Part shown: positions 18,110 through 29,600 of the stretch, piece after piece
How positions within the stretch are numbered: position 1 is the stretch's first letter
How the letters are laid out: each line of letters begins with the position of its first letter
Origin: Rhizobiales bacterium UBA3584
Lineage (GTDB): Bacteria; Pseudomonadota; Alphaproteobacteria; Rhizobiales; Devosiaceae
Assembly: GCA_002375765.1 (NCBI GenBank)
Contig: DFMV01000012.1
Location: 7,744 to 71,743 of the forward strand
Length of the DNA: 64,000 bases
Reading direction: 5' to 3'
Notes under the pieces: model-generated
Told to the model about the DNA's origin: nothing
The model's database searches: none
The model's input: the letters and a program-made list of their open reading frames with translations, nothing else
Program-made: the position numbers and the translations under genes

Positions 18110-20230
18110 TTAGAACAGAGTCGAAAGCGTCAGCTGGAACACCTGAGTGCGATCGAAAGTGTCGGGCTCGATCACATGGGCAAAGTCACCCCGCAGCGGC
18201 CCCAGCGGCGATTCCCAGATCAGCGAGCCGCCGACCGAGGACTTGAGCGGGTTGCCGATGCCGGCAGCTGTTTCGTATCCGCCAGCCGGAATGCCATCGA
18301 TCCAGCCAACATCACCCCAGACCGCGCCACGCAGGCCCCAGTTTTCGGGCAGGAACGGCAGCGGGAAGTCGATCTCAGCGGACAGCCCGGCATAGGAGAG
18401 AACACCCAGCGCATCACCGGTTCCGGCTGCACGAGCACCCATGCCACCGAAGCGATAGCCACGGACAAGGTTGGGGCCCAGCTGGAAGGTGTCGGTGGGG
18501 TGGATACCGCTGCCACCAAGATCAGTGATCGTGCCGGCCTGGCCACGCAAGCTGCCAACGACGCCCATTTCTTCCCAGATCGGGTAGTAAACGCGCGCCC
18601 TGACTTCGGTCTTGAGGAAGTCGGCGGTGAGCGTCGTGTAATCCTGCGAGAAGGAGAGAATCATGCCCTCGGTAGGACGCTGCTGATTGTCGAGCGTGTC
18701 GTAAGTCAGCGTGTAACCAAGCGTCAGACGATCGCGCGTTCCGCCAATGTAGCCTGGGGCAAAAGGAGCGTCATCATCGGTGAATGTCACCTGCTCAAGA
18801 CCGAGACGCGTGGTGAGCGTCAGGTCCTGGGCGACCGGCAGACCGAAGCGGAGCTGACCGCCAGTGGTTTCGGTGCCATAGGAGAAGGTCGAACCTTCAA
18901 CCGTCACGCGCCGATAGGCATCTACACCAGCGGAGATACGCAGACCCATGAACCGCGGCTCGGTGAAGCTGAAGTCATAGGTTTCGCCATTTTCCGAACG
19001 ACCCAGGGCAATGCGAAGATACTGACCACGTCCGAGGAAGTTGCGCTCGGTGAGCGAAATCTCGCCGAAAATACCATCGCGTGTGGAATAGCCCGCACCG
19101 ACACCATAATCACCCGTGCTGCGTTCAACAACCGAAACGTTGAGAATGACGCGGTCCGGAGCGCTGCCGGGGGCGGAAGTGACCTGCACCGAGGAGAAGA
19201 AGCCCAGAGCCTCGATATTGGCACGACCCTTGGTCACCAGCGCGCGGTTGAACGGATCGCCTTCGGCGAAATCGAATTCACGACGAATGACAAAGTCACG
19301 GGTCTTGGTGTTGCCGGTGATATTGATGCGCTCGACGTAAACACGCGGTCCTTCATCGACCAGATAGGTGACGTTGAAGATGTTGTTGTTGATATCGCGA
19401 TCGATGCGCGGGCGAACCTCGGCAAAGGGATAACCCTGATTGGTCGCACGCACCGCAAGCTCGGACGTGGACTCACTGAGGTCAGACAGCGAATAACGGC
19501 TACCCGAGCCGGTGCTGATGCCGCCGCGCAGGGCGTCTGCATCGAGGCCCGGAATCGAGGTTTCGATGGCGATGTTGCCGAAGTCGTAGCGCTGGCCTTC
19601 TTCAACAGTGAAGTTGATGAAGTAGGCGTTGCGGTCAGCGTCAAACTCGGCGACCGAGGACAGCACGCGCGCATCGGGGAAACCACGATTGGCGTAATAG
19701 AGCCGGATACGCTCGCGATCGACGGCAAGGCGATCCTCGCTGTAGAGATCGTCACGGAACAGCCAGCTGAAAATGTGGGTTTCCTTGGTGGTAACGACGC
19801 CCTTGAGCACCATCGAGCTGATGGAATTGTTGCCGGTGAAATTGATCGCTGCAATGCCTGCGCGATCACCTTCGTTGACCTGGAAGAAAACACGAACCCG
19901 ACCATCATCGGTCGGCTCGGTGCTCGAGGTCACAGTGACGTTGGAATAGCCAGCCTGGGTATAGGCGGCCTGGATGGTCTGGATGTCGTTGGCAATGCCG
20001 GCCTGTGTGTACACCCGGCGCGCAGCCACATCGACCATAGCCGAAAGCTGATTGTCATTGAAACGGCTGTTGCCGTCAAACCCGATCGCGGAGACTTCGG
20101 TTCCTTCAGCGACCTGGGCGTGTGCAGGCGAAACACTCAGAACCAGCGCAGCACTTCCGATGAAAGGCGCAAAGGTGAAAAGCGCCATGGCGAGGAGGAC
20201 GCTGTGCAAAAGCTTGGCTGATTTCATCAT
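18110..20230 (-). CDS. bamA: Outer membrane protein assembly factor BamA
   Basis: The 706-residue Omp85 protein has a signal peptide ([10 protein letters not shown], cleavage near AHA-Q about residue 38) and tandem POTRA domains from about 45 to 370. A 16-strand barrel follows, with the loop-6 motif [10 protein letters not shown] and the terminal Phe that serves as the barrel-insertion signal. It folds beta-barrel proteins into the outer membrane, including presumably the three small barrels encoded at 52477-54608. It is somewhat shorter than many homologues of about 770 residues. The upstream neighbour is rseP. Confidence 0.95.
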   Translation of the reverse strand: MMKSAKLLHSVLLAMALFTFAPFIGSAALVLSVSPAHAQVAEGTEVSAIGFDGNSRFNDNQLSAMVDVAARRVYTQAGIANDIQTIQAAYTQAGYSNVTVTSSTEPTDDGRVRVFFQVNEGDRAGIAAINFTGNNSISSMVLKGVVTTKETHIFSWLFRDDLYSEDRLAVDRERIRLYYANRGFPDARVLSSVAEFDADRNAYFINFTVEEGQRYDFGNIAIETSIPGLDADALRGGISTGSGSRYSLSDLSESTSELAVRATNQGYPFAEVRPRIDRDINNNIFNVTYLVDEGPRVYVERINITGNTKTRDFVIRREFDFAEGDPFNRALVTKGRANIEALGFFSSVQVTSAPGSAPDRVILNVSVVERSTGDYGVGAGYSTRDGIFGEISLTERNFLGRGQYLRIALGRSENGETYDFSFTEPRFMGLRISAGVDAYRRVTVEGSTFSYGTETTGGQLRFGLPVAQDLTLTTRLGLEQVTFTDDDAPFAPGYIGGTRDRLTLGYTLTYDTLDNQQRPTEGMILSFSQDYTTLTADFLKTEVRARVYYPIWEEMGVVGSLRGQAGTITDLGGSGIHPTDTFQLGPNLVRGYRFGGMGARAAGTGDALGVLSYAGLSAEIDFPLPFLPENWGLRGAVWGDVGWIDGIPAGGYETAAGIGNPLKSSVGGSLIWESPLGPLRGDFAHVIEPDTFDRTQVFQLTLSTLF

Positions 20231-20437
20231 GATTGTTCTTGCTTGCCCTTTGAGACTTGGACCGGGAATCGTCTCAAGACGTGGATTCCCCCATACTCCG
20301 ATGACAGGTTTTACCTGTTTTTACTCGACGAGCAAGGTGAAACCCCCTGCCCTGCGGCCAAAAGATGGCCACTCATGTATTCGTGCAACACTTGCTAACC
20401 CCTTGATACCACGTGCTGGCCGGCCGCTGGCCCTGCT

Positions 20438-21547
20438 TCAGACCAGATCGTTGATCAGCGTGAAAACCATCAGCGTACACACCAGGGCAAAGCCTATGCG
20501 GTACCCGATTTCCTGAACGCGCTGGCTCAGGGGGCGGCCGCGCACAGCCTCGTAGAGGTAGTACATCAGGTGACCACCATCCAACATCGGGACTGGGAAC
20601 AGGTTAATTATGCCGATATTTAGCGATAAAAGTGCCGTAAGGTTAACCAATGCTAACAGGCCCAGGGTGGCGACCTCCCCGGAGACCTGAGCCATGCCGA
20701 CCGGTCCGGCCACCTGATCGAGATCGGCGCGACCGATGAAAATATCACCGAGGAAATTGAGCGTCCGGTCGATGATGAAAGAGATTTCCTCGAACGTCAT
20801 GCCGACCGCTTCCAGCGGCCCGGGGCGGTAGAGCACGATGTCGCCCTCGCCAACATCGCGTGTGACACCCATGCGACCCACCTTGAGCTCGCGGCCGAAG
20901 CGGGTGGTGGTGGTTTCGCTGCGCGGGATCAGAGACAGGCTCACCTGCTCCCCATCGCGCTCGATGACCATGGGCACAGTGCGTTCGGGCGCGGTCGAGA
21001 CGATTCTCTGGACGTCCTCGAAGCCGCGAATGTCGTAGCCATCAACCGAAAGGAAGCGGTCGCCCGATTGAAGGCCTGCCATGGCCGCCGGCGAATCGGC
21101 GATGACGTCGCCCACCACCGGATCGAGCGTCAGCCGCCCGTAACCGAGCAGCATGGCGTAGAGAATCAGGAAGGTGAGCAAGAAATTTGCCACAGGTCCG
21201 GCGACCACGACGGCCATGCGCTGGAAGACCGACTTGTTGGCGAACAGGTGGGGCCGGATGGCCGGATCGAATTTTTCGGCATCGGGGTCGGGCATGCTGG
21301 CGGCATTCATATCGCCGGTGAACTTGACGTAGCCGCCGAGCGGAAAGGCCGCGATGCGCCATCTCGTGCCGCGCTTGTCGTTCCAGCCGAACAGTTCGGG
21401 ACCGAAGCCGATCGAAAAGGCATCGATCGCCACTCCATTCCAGCGCGCCACGAGGTAGTGGCCCATCTCATGGACGAAGACGATGACCGTCAGAACGGCA
21501 AGGAAGGGTATGATGTAGTTCAGGAAGAACGGAAGTTCACTGATCAT
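20438..21547 (-). CDS. rseP: Site-2 protease RseP (MmpA)
   Basis: The 369-residue membrane zinc metalloprotease has the metal site HEMGH in the first helix (VFVHEMGHYLVARW). One clear PDZ domain lies at about 125-200 (GLQSGDRFLSVDGYDIRG), and the third ligand segment is NLFPVPMLDGGHL near 320. It performs regulated intramembrane proteolysis, for example of anti-sigma factors, and is called MmpA in Caulobacter. It lies between cdsA and bamA as usual, but dxr is missing from the 72-base gap before it. Confidence 0.95.
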   Translation of the reverse strand: MISELPFFLNYIIPFLAVLTVIVFVHEMGHYLVARWNGVAIDAFSIGFGPELFGWNDKRGTRWRIAAFPLGGYVKFTGDMNAASMPDPDAEKFDPAIRPHLFANKSVFQRMAVVVAGPVANFLLTFLILYAMLLGYGRLTLDPVVGDVIADSPAAMAGLQSGDRFLSVDGYDIRGFEDVQRIVSTAPERTVPMVIERDGEQVSLSLIPRSETTTTRFGRELKVGRMGVTRDVGEGDIVLYRPGPLEAVGMTFEEISFIIDRTLNFLGDIFIGRADLDQVAGPVGMAQVSGEVATLGLLALVNLTALLSLNIGIINLFPVPMLDGGHLMYYLYEAVRGRPLSQRVQEIGYRIGFALVCTLMVFTLINDLV

Positions 21548-21619
21548 CGAAATCCCTTTAGAACGATGCCATCTCAGGCGATGGCGGGCTATGGCTGCCC
21601 AATGTGTCGAACTGGCGTT

Positions 21620-22495
21620 CTACCAGAACAGGATGCCTTGTGGTACCGCACCGAGCCCGCGATTGGCCAACCCGATGCACCACAGTACGATGCCGGCCGA
21701 TGTCAGGCTGTCGATACGGTCCATAAGGCCGCCGTGGCCGGGGATAATGTCACCGCTGTCCTTGACGGCGAAGCGACGCTTTACCGCACTTTCGGCCAGA
21801 TCGCCCAACTGGCCGGAAATCGAGACGACGACGGAAATCAGCAGGCCGATGGCGAAAGGCGAGGGCGTATCGAGCATCCAGCCGGCGAGAAACCAGACAG
21901 CGATGCCGCTCAGCGTACCCGCACACAACCCGCCGGCCGCGCCTGACCAGGTCTTGGACGGTGAGACGTCCGGGGACAGTTTGGTTCCGCCAACGATGCG
22001 GCCGATGAAATAGGCGCCGATGTCAGTCATCCAGACGATCGATACAAGGAAGACGCCCGCCCAGATGCCGACTGCGGAACTGCCCCGAATGGCGAGAAAG
22101 GCGACCGTGGCGAAGCCGAAAAAGACGATTCCGCTGATGCGCCAATGACGATTGGGCGCCTTGATGAAAAGGGCAAGAACGATGGCGATGCCGAAAACGA
22201 TGGCACTGGTCCACGCCCCGTTCATGGGATGGCCGATTGCGGCAATCGCGATCAGCCCCATGAAGAATACGGCGGGCCAGGCTGACTGCCGCCCGGTGAT
22301 CATGGCTTCCCATTCGCGATAGGCGCCGGCCATGACCAGTGCAATCAGGAGCGCGAAGGGTATCCAGCCGGCAACAAGCGCAATGGCGGTGAGGGGAATA
22401 AGGACGATGGCCGAGAGCAGACGCGGAAGAAGATCCGGTCCGAAAGGCCAAAGCTTTGCGTAAATTGCCGTCGCCCTACCCTTTTTTTCCGTCAC
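21620..22495 (-). CDS. cdsA: Phosphatidate cytidylyltransferase
   Basis: The 291-residue protein with about eight membrane helices makes CDP-diacylglycerol for phospholipid synthesis. The family signature is present near the C-terminus: AVKRRFAVKDSGDIIPGHGG followed by LMDRIDS. The GTG start at 22495 overlaps the uppS stop as GTGA. It is separated from rseP by 72 bases that contain only a small hairpin (GCCATC 21568-21573 with GATGGC 21580-21585). Confidence 0.95.
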   Translation of the reverse strand: MTEKKGRATAIYAKLWPFGPDLLPRLLSAIVLIPLTAIALVAGWIPFALLIALVMAGAYREWEAMITGRQSAWPAVFFMGLIAIAAIGHPMNGAWTSAIVFGIAIVLALFIKAPNRHWRISGIVFFGFATVAFLAIRGSSAVGIWAGVFLVSIVWMTDIGAYFIGRIVGGTKLSPDVSPSKTWSGAAGGLCAGTLSGIAVWFLAGWMLDTPSPFAIGLLISVVVSISGQLGDLAESAVKRRFAVKDSGDIIPGHGGLMDRIDSLTSAGIVLWCIGLANRGLGAVPQGILFW

Positions 22496-23241
22496 GTCCT
22501 GATACCGCCAAACCGTCTGTCGCGCTCAGTGTAGGACTTGAGCGCGCGGACGAAAACCGATTCGTCGAAATCGGGCCAGTTCTCCTCGACAAAGACGAGT
22601 TCGGCATAGGCGGATTGCCAGAGCAGGAAATTGGACAGCCTCATCTCGCCGCTGGTGCGCAGGATGAGATCCGGATCGGGCAGCCCGGAGGTGTCGAGAT
22701 GACGGTCGATGGTCGCCTCATCGATTTCGTCTGGCCTGAGTTCACCGGCGGCCACCTTGCGCGCAATAGCCCGCGTGGCGTTTACGATCTCGACCTTGGC
22801 GCCGTAGTTGAAGGCGATGATCAGGTCGAGCCCGGTATTGCCGAGTGTGCGCGCTTCGACGTCGTCGATGATGCTGCGCAGGCCGCGGTCCAGTCCTTCA
22901 CGATCGCCAATGATGCGAATACGCACATTCTGCGTGTGGAGGGTTTCGAGGTCAGAGGCCACGAACCGGCGCAAAAGCCCGAAGATGAAGCGCACTTCAT
23001 CGGGCGGGCGGCGCCAGTTTTCTGCCGAGAACGAGAAAAGGGTCAGGCATTGGACGTTGTAATCGATGGCCAGGGCCACGATACGGCGCACGGCTTCTAC
23101 GCCGGCCTTGTGGCCTTCGGAGCGGCCCAGACCGCGCTGTTTCGCCCAGCGGCCGTTGCCATCCATGATCACGCCGATATGGCGCGGAATCTTGAGATCC
23201 CGCTGAGGCTCTATCGATACTGTTGCCGGATGTGTAGACAT
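22492..23241 (-). CDS. uppS: Undecaprenyl diphosphate synthase
   Basis: The 249-residue cis-prenyltransferase shows the hallmark HIGVIMDGNGRWAKQRG near residue 22 (catalytic Asp in MDGNGRW), FSFSAENWRRP and the C-terminal LILRTSGEMRLSNFLLWQ. It makes the C55 lipid carrier for peptidoglycan and other envelope polymers. It is coupled to cdsA by a GTGA overlap and lies 35 bases downstream of frr. Confidence 0.96.
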   Translation of the reverse strand: MSTHPATVSIEPQRDLKIPRHIGVIMDGNGRWAKQRGLGRSEGHKAGVEAVRRIVALAIDYNVQCLTLFSFSAENWRRPPDEVRFIFGLLRRFVASDLETLHTQNVRIRIIGDREGLDRGLRSIIDDVEARTLGNTGLDLIIAFNYGAKVEIVNATRAIARKVAAGELRPDEIDEATIDRHLDTSGLPDPDLILRTSGEMRLSNFLLWQSAYAELVFVEENWPDFDESVFVRALKSYTERDRRFGGIRT

Positions 23242-23276
23242 CGGTTTCCTCAGACCGGAGCCAATCCGGCGCCCGC

Positions 23277-23837
23277 CTAAACGTGCATGATTTCCTGTTC
23301 CTTGGCGGCCACGAGCTGATCGATCTCAGCAATCGCTTCGTCGGTCGCCTTCTGAACCTTGTCGGTTTCCGCGCGCGCTTCGTCCTGGCCCATATCGCCA
23401 TCCTTTTCGAGCTTGCGCAGCAGCTCGATGCCATCGCGGCGTACGTGACGGACGGCCACGCGCGCCTGCTCGGCATATTGATGGGCAACTTTGGAGAGTT
23501 CGCGGCGACGCTCTTCGTTCAACTCGGGCAGCGGCACGCGGATAATCTGGCCCTCGGCCATGGGATTGAGGCCCAGCGAGGATTCGCGGATTGCCTTGTC
23601 AACGGCTGAAGCCATCGAACGGTCCCAGACCTGGACCGACAGCATGCGGGGTTCGGGCACGGAAACCGTGGCAACCTGATTGAGCGGCATCATCGAGCCA
23701 TAGGCATCGACCATGATCGGTTCGAGCAGGCTGGCGCTGGCCCGCCCGGTCCGCAAGCCGGCGAGATCGCTCTTCATCGATTCGATGGACTTTTTCATCC
23801 GCGTGCGGAGGCTTTCGAGTGAGAACGCTTCGGACAT
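23277..23837 (-). CDS. frr: Ribosome recycling factor
   Basis: The 186-residue protein starts at the ATG at 23837 ([14 protein letters not shown]), after a GGGAG element. The typical segments [14 protein letters not shown] and [16 protein letters not shown] are present, and length matches the family. It splits post-termination ribosomes together with EF-G. It follows pyrH by 98 bases on the same strand. Confidence 0.96.
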   Translation of the reverse strand: MSEAFSLESLRTRMKKSIESMKSDLAGLRTGRASASLLEPIMVDAYGSMMPLNQVATVSVPEPRMLSVQVWDRSMASAVDKAIRESSLGLNPMAEGQIIRVPLPELNEERRRELSKVAHQYAEQARVAVRHVRRDGIELLRKLEKDGDMGQDEARAETDKVQKATDEAIAEIDQLVAAKEQEIMHV

Positions 23838-23935
23838 CAAGTTTTCTCCCGGTCGTCTGCTGGGCGGTTCGGCCCGCAGTCGTCTGACCAATCGGTCAAA
23901 CGATCATGTCATTTTTACAATCAAAGCGCGCGGCG

Positions 23936-24649
23936 TCAGCCGACACGCGTGCTCGGTGTCCGTCCATCCAGAACGCCCACCAGACCTTCCTTGTCCGACA
24001 AGGCATAGACGATTATCGGCAAGCCATTGTCGCGCGCAAGAGCAAATGCGGCCGTATCCATGACCCGAAGGTCCTGGGCAATCGCCTCCTCATGGGAGAT
24101 GGCGTCAAACCTTGTGGCGGAGGGGTCTTTTTCAGGATCGGCGGAATACACACCGTCGACCTTGGTGCCCTTCAAAAGCACATCGCAGCGCAATTCGATG
24201 GCCTTGAGCGCGGCGGCGGTATCGGTGGTGAAAAACGGATTGCCCGTACCACCGGCGCAAATCACGGTAGCGCCGCCCTCAAGCGCGGCAATCGCGGCGC
24301 GCTGGGTGAAGGTGTCGCAGATCGAGGGCATGGAAACCGACGAGAAAACGTGCGAGCGGCCCCCTGCCCTGCGGATGGCATCGCCCAGAGCCAGGGAATT
24401 GATGACGGTGCCCAGCATCCCCATGTGATCGCCGATCACCCGATCGCCGCCCTTGGCGGCCACGGCCATGCCCCTGAAAATATTGCCGCCGCCAATGACG
24501 ATGGCGACCTGCATACCCGCGCCCGCCAGATCAACGATCTGGCGGGCGATGGAATTGAGAAATTCAGGCTCGATTCCATATGATTGGTCTCCGGCGAGGG
24601 CTTCGCCGGAGACCTTTAGCAAGACGCGTGAATAGCCGGTTCTGGACAT
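23936..24649 (-). CDS. pyrH: Uridylate kinase
   Basis: The 237-residue amino-acid-kinase-fold UMP kinase shows RVLLKVSGEALAG at the N-terminus, VIGGGNIFRG, DHMGMLGTVINSLAL and CAGGTGNPFFTTDTAAALKA-type nucleotide-binding segments. It makes UDP from UMP and is usually activated by GTP. It lies between tsf and frr, the conserved bacterial order. Confidence 0.96.
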   Translation of the reverse strand: MSRTGYSRVLLKVSGEALAGDQSYGIEPEFLNSIARQIVDLAGAGMQVAIVIGGGNIFRGMAVAAKGGDRVIGDHMGMLGTVINSLALGDAIRRAGGRSHVFSSVSMPSICDTFTQRAAIAALEGGATVICAGGTGNPFFTTDTAAALKAIELRCDVLLKGTKVDGVYSADPEKDPSATRFDAISHEEAIAQDLRVMDTAAFALARDNGLPIIVYALSDKEGLVGVLDGRTPSTRVG

Positions 24650-24707
24650 AAAGGTGTCCCGCTTTCGAGCTTATTGCGACAACGAATCCGAAAAAATTTC
24701 GGTTACG

Positions 24708-25634
24708 TTACGCGGTGCCCGCAGCGGCGGCAACCTCGGCTGCGAAGTCCGATTCCTGCTTTTCGATGCCTTCGCCGAGAGCGAAGAGCACGTAGCCGGC
24801 GACCTTGATCGGGGCGCCAACATCGGCTTCGGCGTTCTTGACGGCCTGTTCGACAGTGTTCTCGCCGTCAATCACGAAAGTCTGGGCCAGAAGGGTCACT
24901 TCCTCGTAGTACTTGCGGATGCGGCCTTCGACCATCTTTTCGATGATGTTGTCGGGCTTGCCGGACTGACGCGCCTGTTCGGAGAACACGGCACGCTCGC
25001 GCTCGACAGCCTCGGGATCAAGATCCTCAGAGGACAGCGACAGCGGCTTGGTGGCCGCAACGTGCATGGCGATCTGGCGGCCCAGAGCCGTGAGCTTTGC
25101 CTTGTCGCCAGCTGATTCCAGACCGACGAGCACGCCGATGCGGCCCAGACCTTCCGAAATCGAGGAGTGGACATAGCTGCCGATGGCGCCTTCGGCGACT
25201 TCCATGACGGCTGCGCGGCGCAGGGTCATGTTTTCACCGATCTTGGCGATGGCTTCGGTCAACTCCTGGGAAACGGTGCGACCGGTGCCGGGGAACGGGG
25301 CTGCGGCCAGCGCATCAACGTCGCCATTGACGTCCAGCGCCAGCTTGGCGGCATTGCGGACGATACCCTGGAACTGTTCGTTGCGGGCAACGAAGTCGGT
25401 TTCAGAATTGATTTCGACGATAGCGGCGCGGTTGCCTTCAACGGCAACACCAACAAGGCCTTCAGCGGCGACGCGGTCTGCCTTCTTTGCAGCCTTGGCA
25501 AGGCCCTTCGAGCGCAGCCAATCGATTGCCGCTTCGATGTCGCCATTGGTTTCGGTGAGCGCCTTCTTGCAGTCCATCATGCCCACGCCGGTCATTTCGC
25601 GGAGCTGTTTCACGTCTGCTGCACTGATTGACAT
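24708..25634 (-). CDS. tsf: Elongation factor Ts
   Basis: The 308-residue nucleotide exchange factor for EF-Tu begins [20 protein letters not shown] with the diagnostic [10 protein letters not shown] and the [13 protein letters not shown] core. A GAGGTATCGAG ribosome site precedes the ATG. It is cotranscribed with rpsB across a 100-base spacer that holds a GC hairpin. Confidence 0.97.
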   Translation of the reverse strand: MSISAADVKQLREMTGVGMMDCKKALTETNGDIEAAIDWLRSKGLAKAAKKADRVAAEGLVGVAVEGNRAAIVEINSETDFVARNEQFQGIVRNAAKLALDVNGDVDALAAAPFPGTGRTVSQELTEAIAKIGENMTLRRAAVMEVAEGAIGSYVHSSISEGLGRIGVLVGLESAGDKAKLTALGRQIAMHVAATKPLSLSSEDLDPEAVERERAVFSEQARQSGKPDNIIEKMVEGRIRKYYEEVTLLAQTFVIDGENTVEQAVKNAEADVGAPIKVAGYVLFALGEGIEKQESDFAAEVAAAAGTA

Positions 25635-25661
25635 CTCGATACCTCTTTGTCTGCCCCAAGT

Positions 25662-25681
25662 CCCGCGCCGGGCGGCGCGGG
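25662..25681. promoter_or_regulatory. rpsB-tsf intercistronic hairpin
   Basis: A perfect 8-base GC stem (CCCGCGCC at 25662-25669, GGCGCGGG at 25674-25681) with a GGGC loop lies between rpsB and tsf. There is no following T-run. A structure at this place commonly tunes the S2/EF-Ts ratio; that role is inferred. Confidence 0.45.
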
Positions 25682-25734
25682 ATCATGGGCACGGATAATG
25701 ATAAATACGTGTCGGAGAGATGACGCGCGGGCAA

Positions 25735-26535
25735 TTATGCCTGCGCGGTTTCACCTTCGGCCGGCTGTTCAGCAGCGGGCTCGGCTTCAAGGGCAGGCTC
25801 TTCGAGCACTTCCTCGGAAGCACCGATATCGCGGCCCATCGACGAGGACGAGCGGGCGATACCGTCGATTGCGGCCTTGGAGACCAGCGACAGGTACAGC
25901 TCAAGGGCACGCGCGGCATCGTCATTGCCCGGGATCGCGTAATCGACGATGTCGGGATCGCAATTGGTGTCGACGATGGCAACGACGGGGATGCCCAGAC
26001 GGCGGGCTTCCTTGATCGCGTTGGCTTCCTTGTTGGTGTCGATGACGAACATCAGATTGGGGATGTTGCCCATGTCCTTGATGCCGCCAAGGTCACGCTC
26101 GAGGCGTTCCTGCTCACGGCTGCGCTGCAGACGCTCACGCTTGGTCAGGCCAGTGGCGCCTTCTGCCTGGAGCGATTCAAGCTCGCGCAGACGGGCGATC
26201 GAGTTCGAAATTGTCTGCCAGTTGGTCAGCATGCCGCCGAGCCAGCGCGAGTTGACGTAATACTGGGCGCTCTGGCGTGCGGCTTCCGCGACGAGCGGCG
26301 CAGCCTGGCGCTTGGTGCCAACGAAGAGCACGCGGCCGCCATCGGCAACCGTGTCGCTGATAAGCTGCAGGGCGCGATAGAGAGCCGGAACGGTCTGGCT
26401 CAGATCGAGAATGTGAATGTCGTTACGGACGCCGAAAATGTAGCGTTCCATCTTGGGGTTCCAGCGGTGCTTCTGGTGGCCGAAGTGAACGCCGGCCTCA
26501 AGCAGTTGACGCATGGAAAAATCTGGCAATGCCAT
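25735..26535 (-). CDS. rpsB: Small ribosomal subunit protein uS2
   Basis: The 266-residue S2 protein has [40 protein letters not shown] and the [13 protein letters not shown] segments typical of the family. The Glu/Ala-rich C-terminal tail beyond residue 235 is common in alphaproteobacteria. AAAGGAG precedes the ATG. A leader of about 110 bases with paired stems lies upstream. Confidence 0.97.
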   Translation of the reverse strand: MALPDFSMRQLLEAGVHFGHQKHRWNPKMERYIFGVRNDIHILDLSQTVPALYRALQLISDTVADGGRVLFVGTKRQAAPLVAEAARQSAQYYVNSRWLGGMLTNWQTISNSIARLRELESLQAEGATGLTKRERLQRSREQERLERDLGGIKDMGNIPNLMFVIDTNKEANAIKEARRLGIPVVAIVDTNCDPDIVDYAIPGNDDAARALELYLSLVSKAAIDGIARSSSSMGRDIGASEEVLEEPALEAEPAAEQPAEGETAQA

Positions 26536-26679
26536 CTGGTATACTCCTTTACCGGTTATGCCTCTGCAAAGGAAAAGAGGCGGAGACCCGCCACCGGATG
26601 GACCTGTTTAAAGCACAGGCCCGCCTTTGCATGTGGATTTGACGCTGCGGGCTATATAGCAGCCCCGCCCATATGGCAA
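26536..26679 (-). promoter_or_regulatory. rpsB promoter and structured leader
   Basis: On the minus strand a -35-like TTGCCA (26674-26679) and -10-like TATAGC (26651-26656) are separated by 17 bases, placing a start near 26644. The leader contains two hairpins that share bases: GCCTCT/AGAGGC (26560-26565 with 26576-26581) and GGCGG/CCGCC (26579-26583 with 26588-26592). They cannot both form, which suits S2-mediated autoregulation known for rpsB leaders in other bacteria. That role here is inference. Confidence 0.45.
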
Positions 26680-26689
26680 GCGCTACCGG

Positions 26690-29600
26690 CTAGTTCAAGC
26701 GCACATCGACCACGCCGCTAATGGCCTTGAGCCCGCCAGCCAGTTGTGGCGTGAGACGAAACTGGCCCGGAAGCTCGATTTCATACTCTCGCTCGCCCTC
26801 GTCGCGGACCAGAACGAGGCTGACCACCCCTTCCCCGCCCGGCTGGAGCTGGGACTTGATGGGGCCGAGGCACCGCTCATTGCCGGCGAAGATCGTCATG
26901 CGGCGGCCGAGCTTTTCGACCGAAGCGTCGATGGGTTCGCAATTGATCAGACGCAGCCGCACGCCGTCAGGGCGTGAATCGGCGCCGACTTCGAGCACAA
27001 TGGACTTTCCGGGCTCAAGCCAGCGGCCGAAATCATTGATCTGCTCGGAAAAGGCGATGCATTCGAAAGACCCGCTGGGATCGGAAAACATCATGATGGC
27101 CATTGTCGAACCCTTGCGGGTGCGACGATCCTGACGCGAAATCAGCGTTCCGGCGAGGCGCCCGGCCACGGCGCCGTTTCGCGCGGCGCGCTCGAAGCTG
27201 GCCCATTGCTGGACGCGGAGCTTTTCAAACAATTCACTGTAGTCATCGAGCGGGTGAGCGGAGAGATAAAAACCGATGGCGGCGTGTTCGCGGGCCAGGC
27301 GTTCCGTCAGGCTCCAGGGGGCGACATGTTCTGGCGGCGTGATGGCCTGGGGTTGGCTGGACGCAAACATATCCACGATACCATCGGCCCGGCCGCTGGT
27401 CTCGCGCTGGGCGGTGTTGACGATGGTATCGATGACCTCGACCAGCTGCTCACGGCGCTTGTTGAGCTGATCAAAGGCGCCCGCGTTGATGAGAGTCTCC
27501 AACGTCCGCTTATTGATGATCTTGGGATCGATACGGGAGGCGAAATCGGCCAGGTCCTTGAAGGGGCGGTTACCGCGTATCTCGACGATGTGTTCGGCGA
27601 CGTTGCGGCCTACGCCCTTTACGGCACAGAGCGAATAGAGAATGCGGCCGTCGCGTACCGAGAAATTGACTTCCGAGCGATTGATGCACGGAGGAACGAC
27701 TTCGATGCCCTTTTTCTGCGCCTCGCGGCGGAAATCGGACAGCTTGTCGGTCTGAGCCATGTCAAGCGTCATGGACGCTGCATAGAACTGCTCTGGGTAA
27801 TGGGTCTTGAGATAGGCCGTCTGGTAGGAGACCCAGGCGTAGGCGGCGGCGTGGCTCTTGTTGAAGCCGTAATTGGCGAACTTGGCGAGCAGGTCGAAGA
27901 TCGTATCGGCCTGGCCCTTCTTGATGCCGTTGCGGATGGCGCCTTCCTGGAAACGGACACGCTGCTTGTCCATCTCCGCCTTGATCTTCTTGCCCATGGC
28001 GCGGCGCAGCATGTCGGCCTCGCCCAGCGAATAGCCCGACAGCAACTGGGCGATCTGCATCACCTGTTCCTGATAGACGATGATGCCATAGGTTTCATCG
28101 AGGACCGCGGCGAGGGTTTCGTGAGGGTATTCGACGTCCTCGCGGCCGTGCTTGCGGTGAATGAAGTTCGGGATATTGTCCATCGGGCCGGGCCGATAGA
28201 GCGCGTTCATGGCGATCAGATCTTCGATGCGGTCGGGCTTGAGCTCGACCAACGCGCGGCGCATGCCGGGACTTTCAAACTGGAAGATGCCGTAGGTGTC
28301 GCCATCGGCGTAGAGCTTATAGGTCGGTGCGTCCTCGAGCGGGATGGCGTCGATGTCAAGTTCGACACCAGTTTCCCTGACCATTTCGACCGCGTAGCGG
28401 ATCGTGGTCAGCGTCTTGAGGCCAAGAAAGTCGAACTTCACGAGCCCGGCCGGTTCGACCCATTTGAGGTTATACTGGGTGACCGGCATATCCGAGCGCG
28501 GATCGCGATAGAGCGGCAGCAGCTTTTGCAGCGGACGATCGCCGATCACGATACCGGCGGCGTGGGTCGAGGCGTGGCGGAACAGGCCCTCGAGCTTGCC
28601 GGCGATGCGCAGCAGTTCGGCGACTGTCTCGTCCTCGTCGCGCATCATCTGCAGGCGCGGCTCGTCGTTTATCGCCTGCGCCAGGGTTACCGGATTGGCA
28701 GGATTGTTGGGGACCAGCTTGCAGATGCGGTCGACCTGGCCATAAGGCATCTGAAGAACGCGGCCCACATCGCGCAGCGCGGCGCGGGGTTGCAGGGTTC
28801 CGAAGGTGATGATCTGGGCGACCTGCTCGTAGCCGTATTTGTCCTGAACGTAGCGGATGACCTCTTCGCGGCGCTCCTGGCAGAAATCGATGTCAAAGTC
28901 CGGCATCGAGACGCGCTCGGGATTGAGAAAGCGTTCGAAGAGCAGATTGTAGCGCAGCGGATCGAGGTCCGTGATGGTGAGCGCATAGGCCACGAGCGAG
29001 CCCGCGCCGGAGCCGCGGCCGGGACCGACGGGAATGTTATGGGCCTTGGCCCATTTGATAAAGTCGGCAACGATAAGGAAATAGCCCGGGAACTTCATGT
29101 CCCGGATCACCTTGATCTCGAACTCGAGGCGGTCCTCGTATTCCTGGGTCGTGCGTTCGGGGGCGTGGCCATAATCGGCAAGGCGCATCTTGAGGCCCTC
29201 GCGGGCCTGGCGCGCCAACTCCTCGCCTTCAGCGGCGACAGCCTCCTCCTCACCTACCCCATCGGCGGCGGCGAATTTGGGCAGAATGGGATCGTGGGTG
29301 CGCGGGCGATAGCTGCAGCGCTGGGCTATCTCGACAGTGTTTTCCAGCGCCTCGGGCAGGTCGGAAAACAGCGCGATCATTTCCTCGCGCGTCTTGAAAT
29401 AGTGCTGATCGGAGAGCCGGCGACGCTCGGTTTGCGCCACGACGGAGCCGGCGGCGATGGCCAGCAGGGCGTCATGGGAATCGTAATCGTCCTGCTTGGG
29501 GAAGTAGGGTTCGTTTGTGGCGACAAGCGGCAGATCGAGGGCATAGGCAAGATCGATCAGACGCGGTTCGACAGCGTTCTCCAATGCCCGGTCGTGGCGC

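Noticed and set aside
18176..20221. 681-codon open frame on the plus strand opposite bamA
   Set aside because: The minus strand encodes a complete BamA; the plus-strand frame is a GC-bias shadow.
20304..20322. ACAGGT/ACCTGT hairpin followed by T-run upstream of bamA
   Set aside because: The stem is only 6 bases and AT-flanked, and the T-run is on the plus strand where no gene ends. Not convincing as a terminator.
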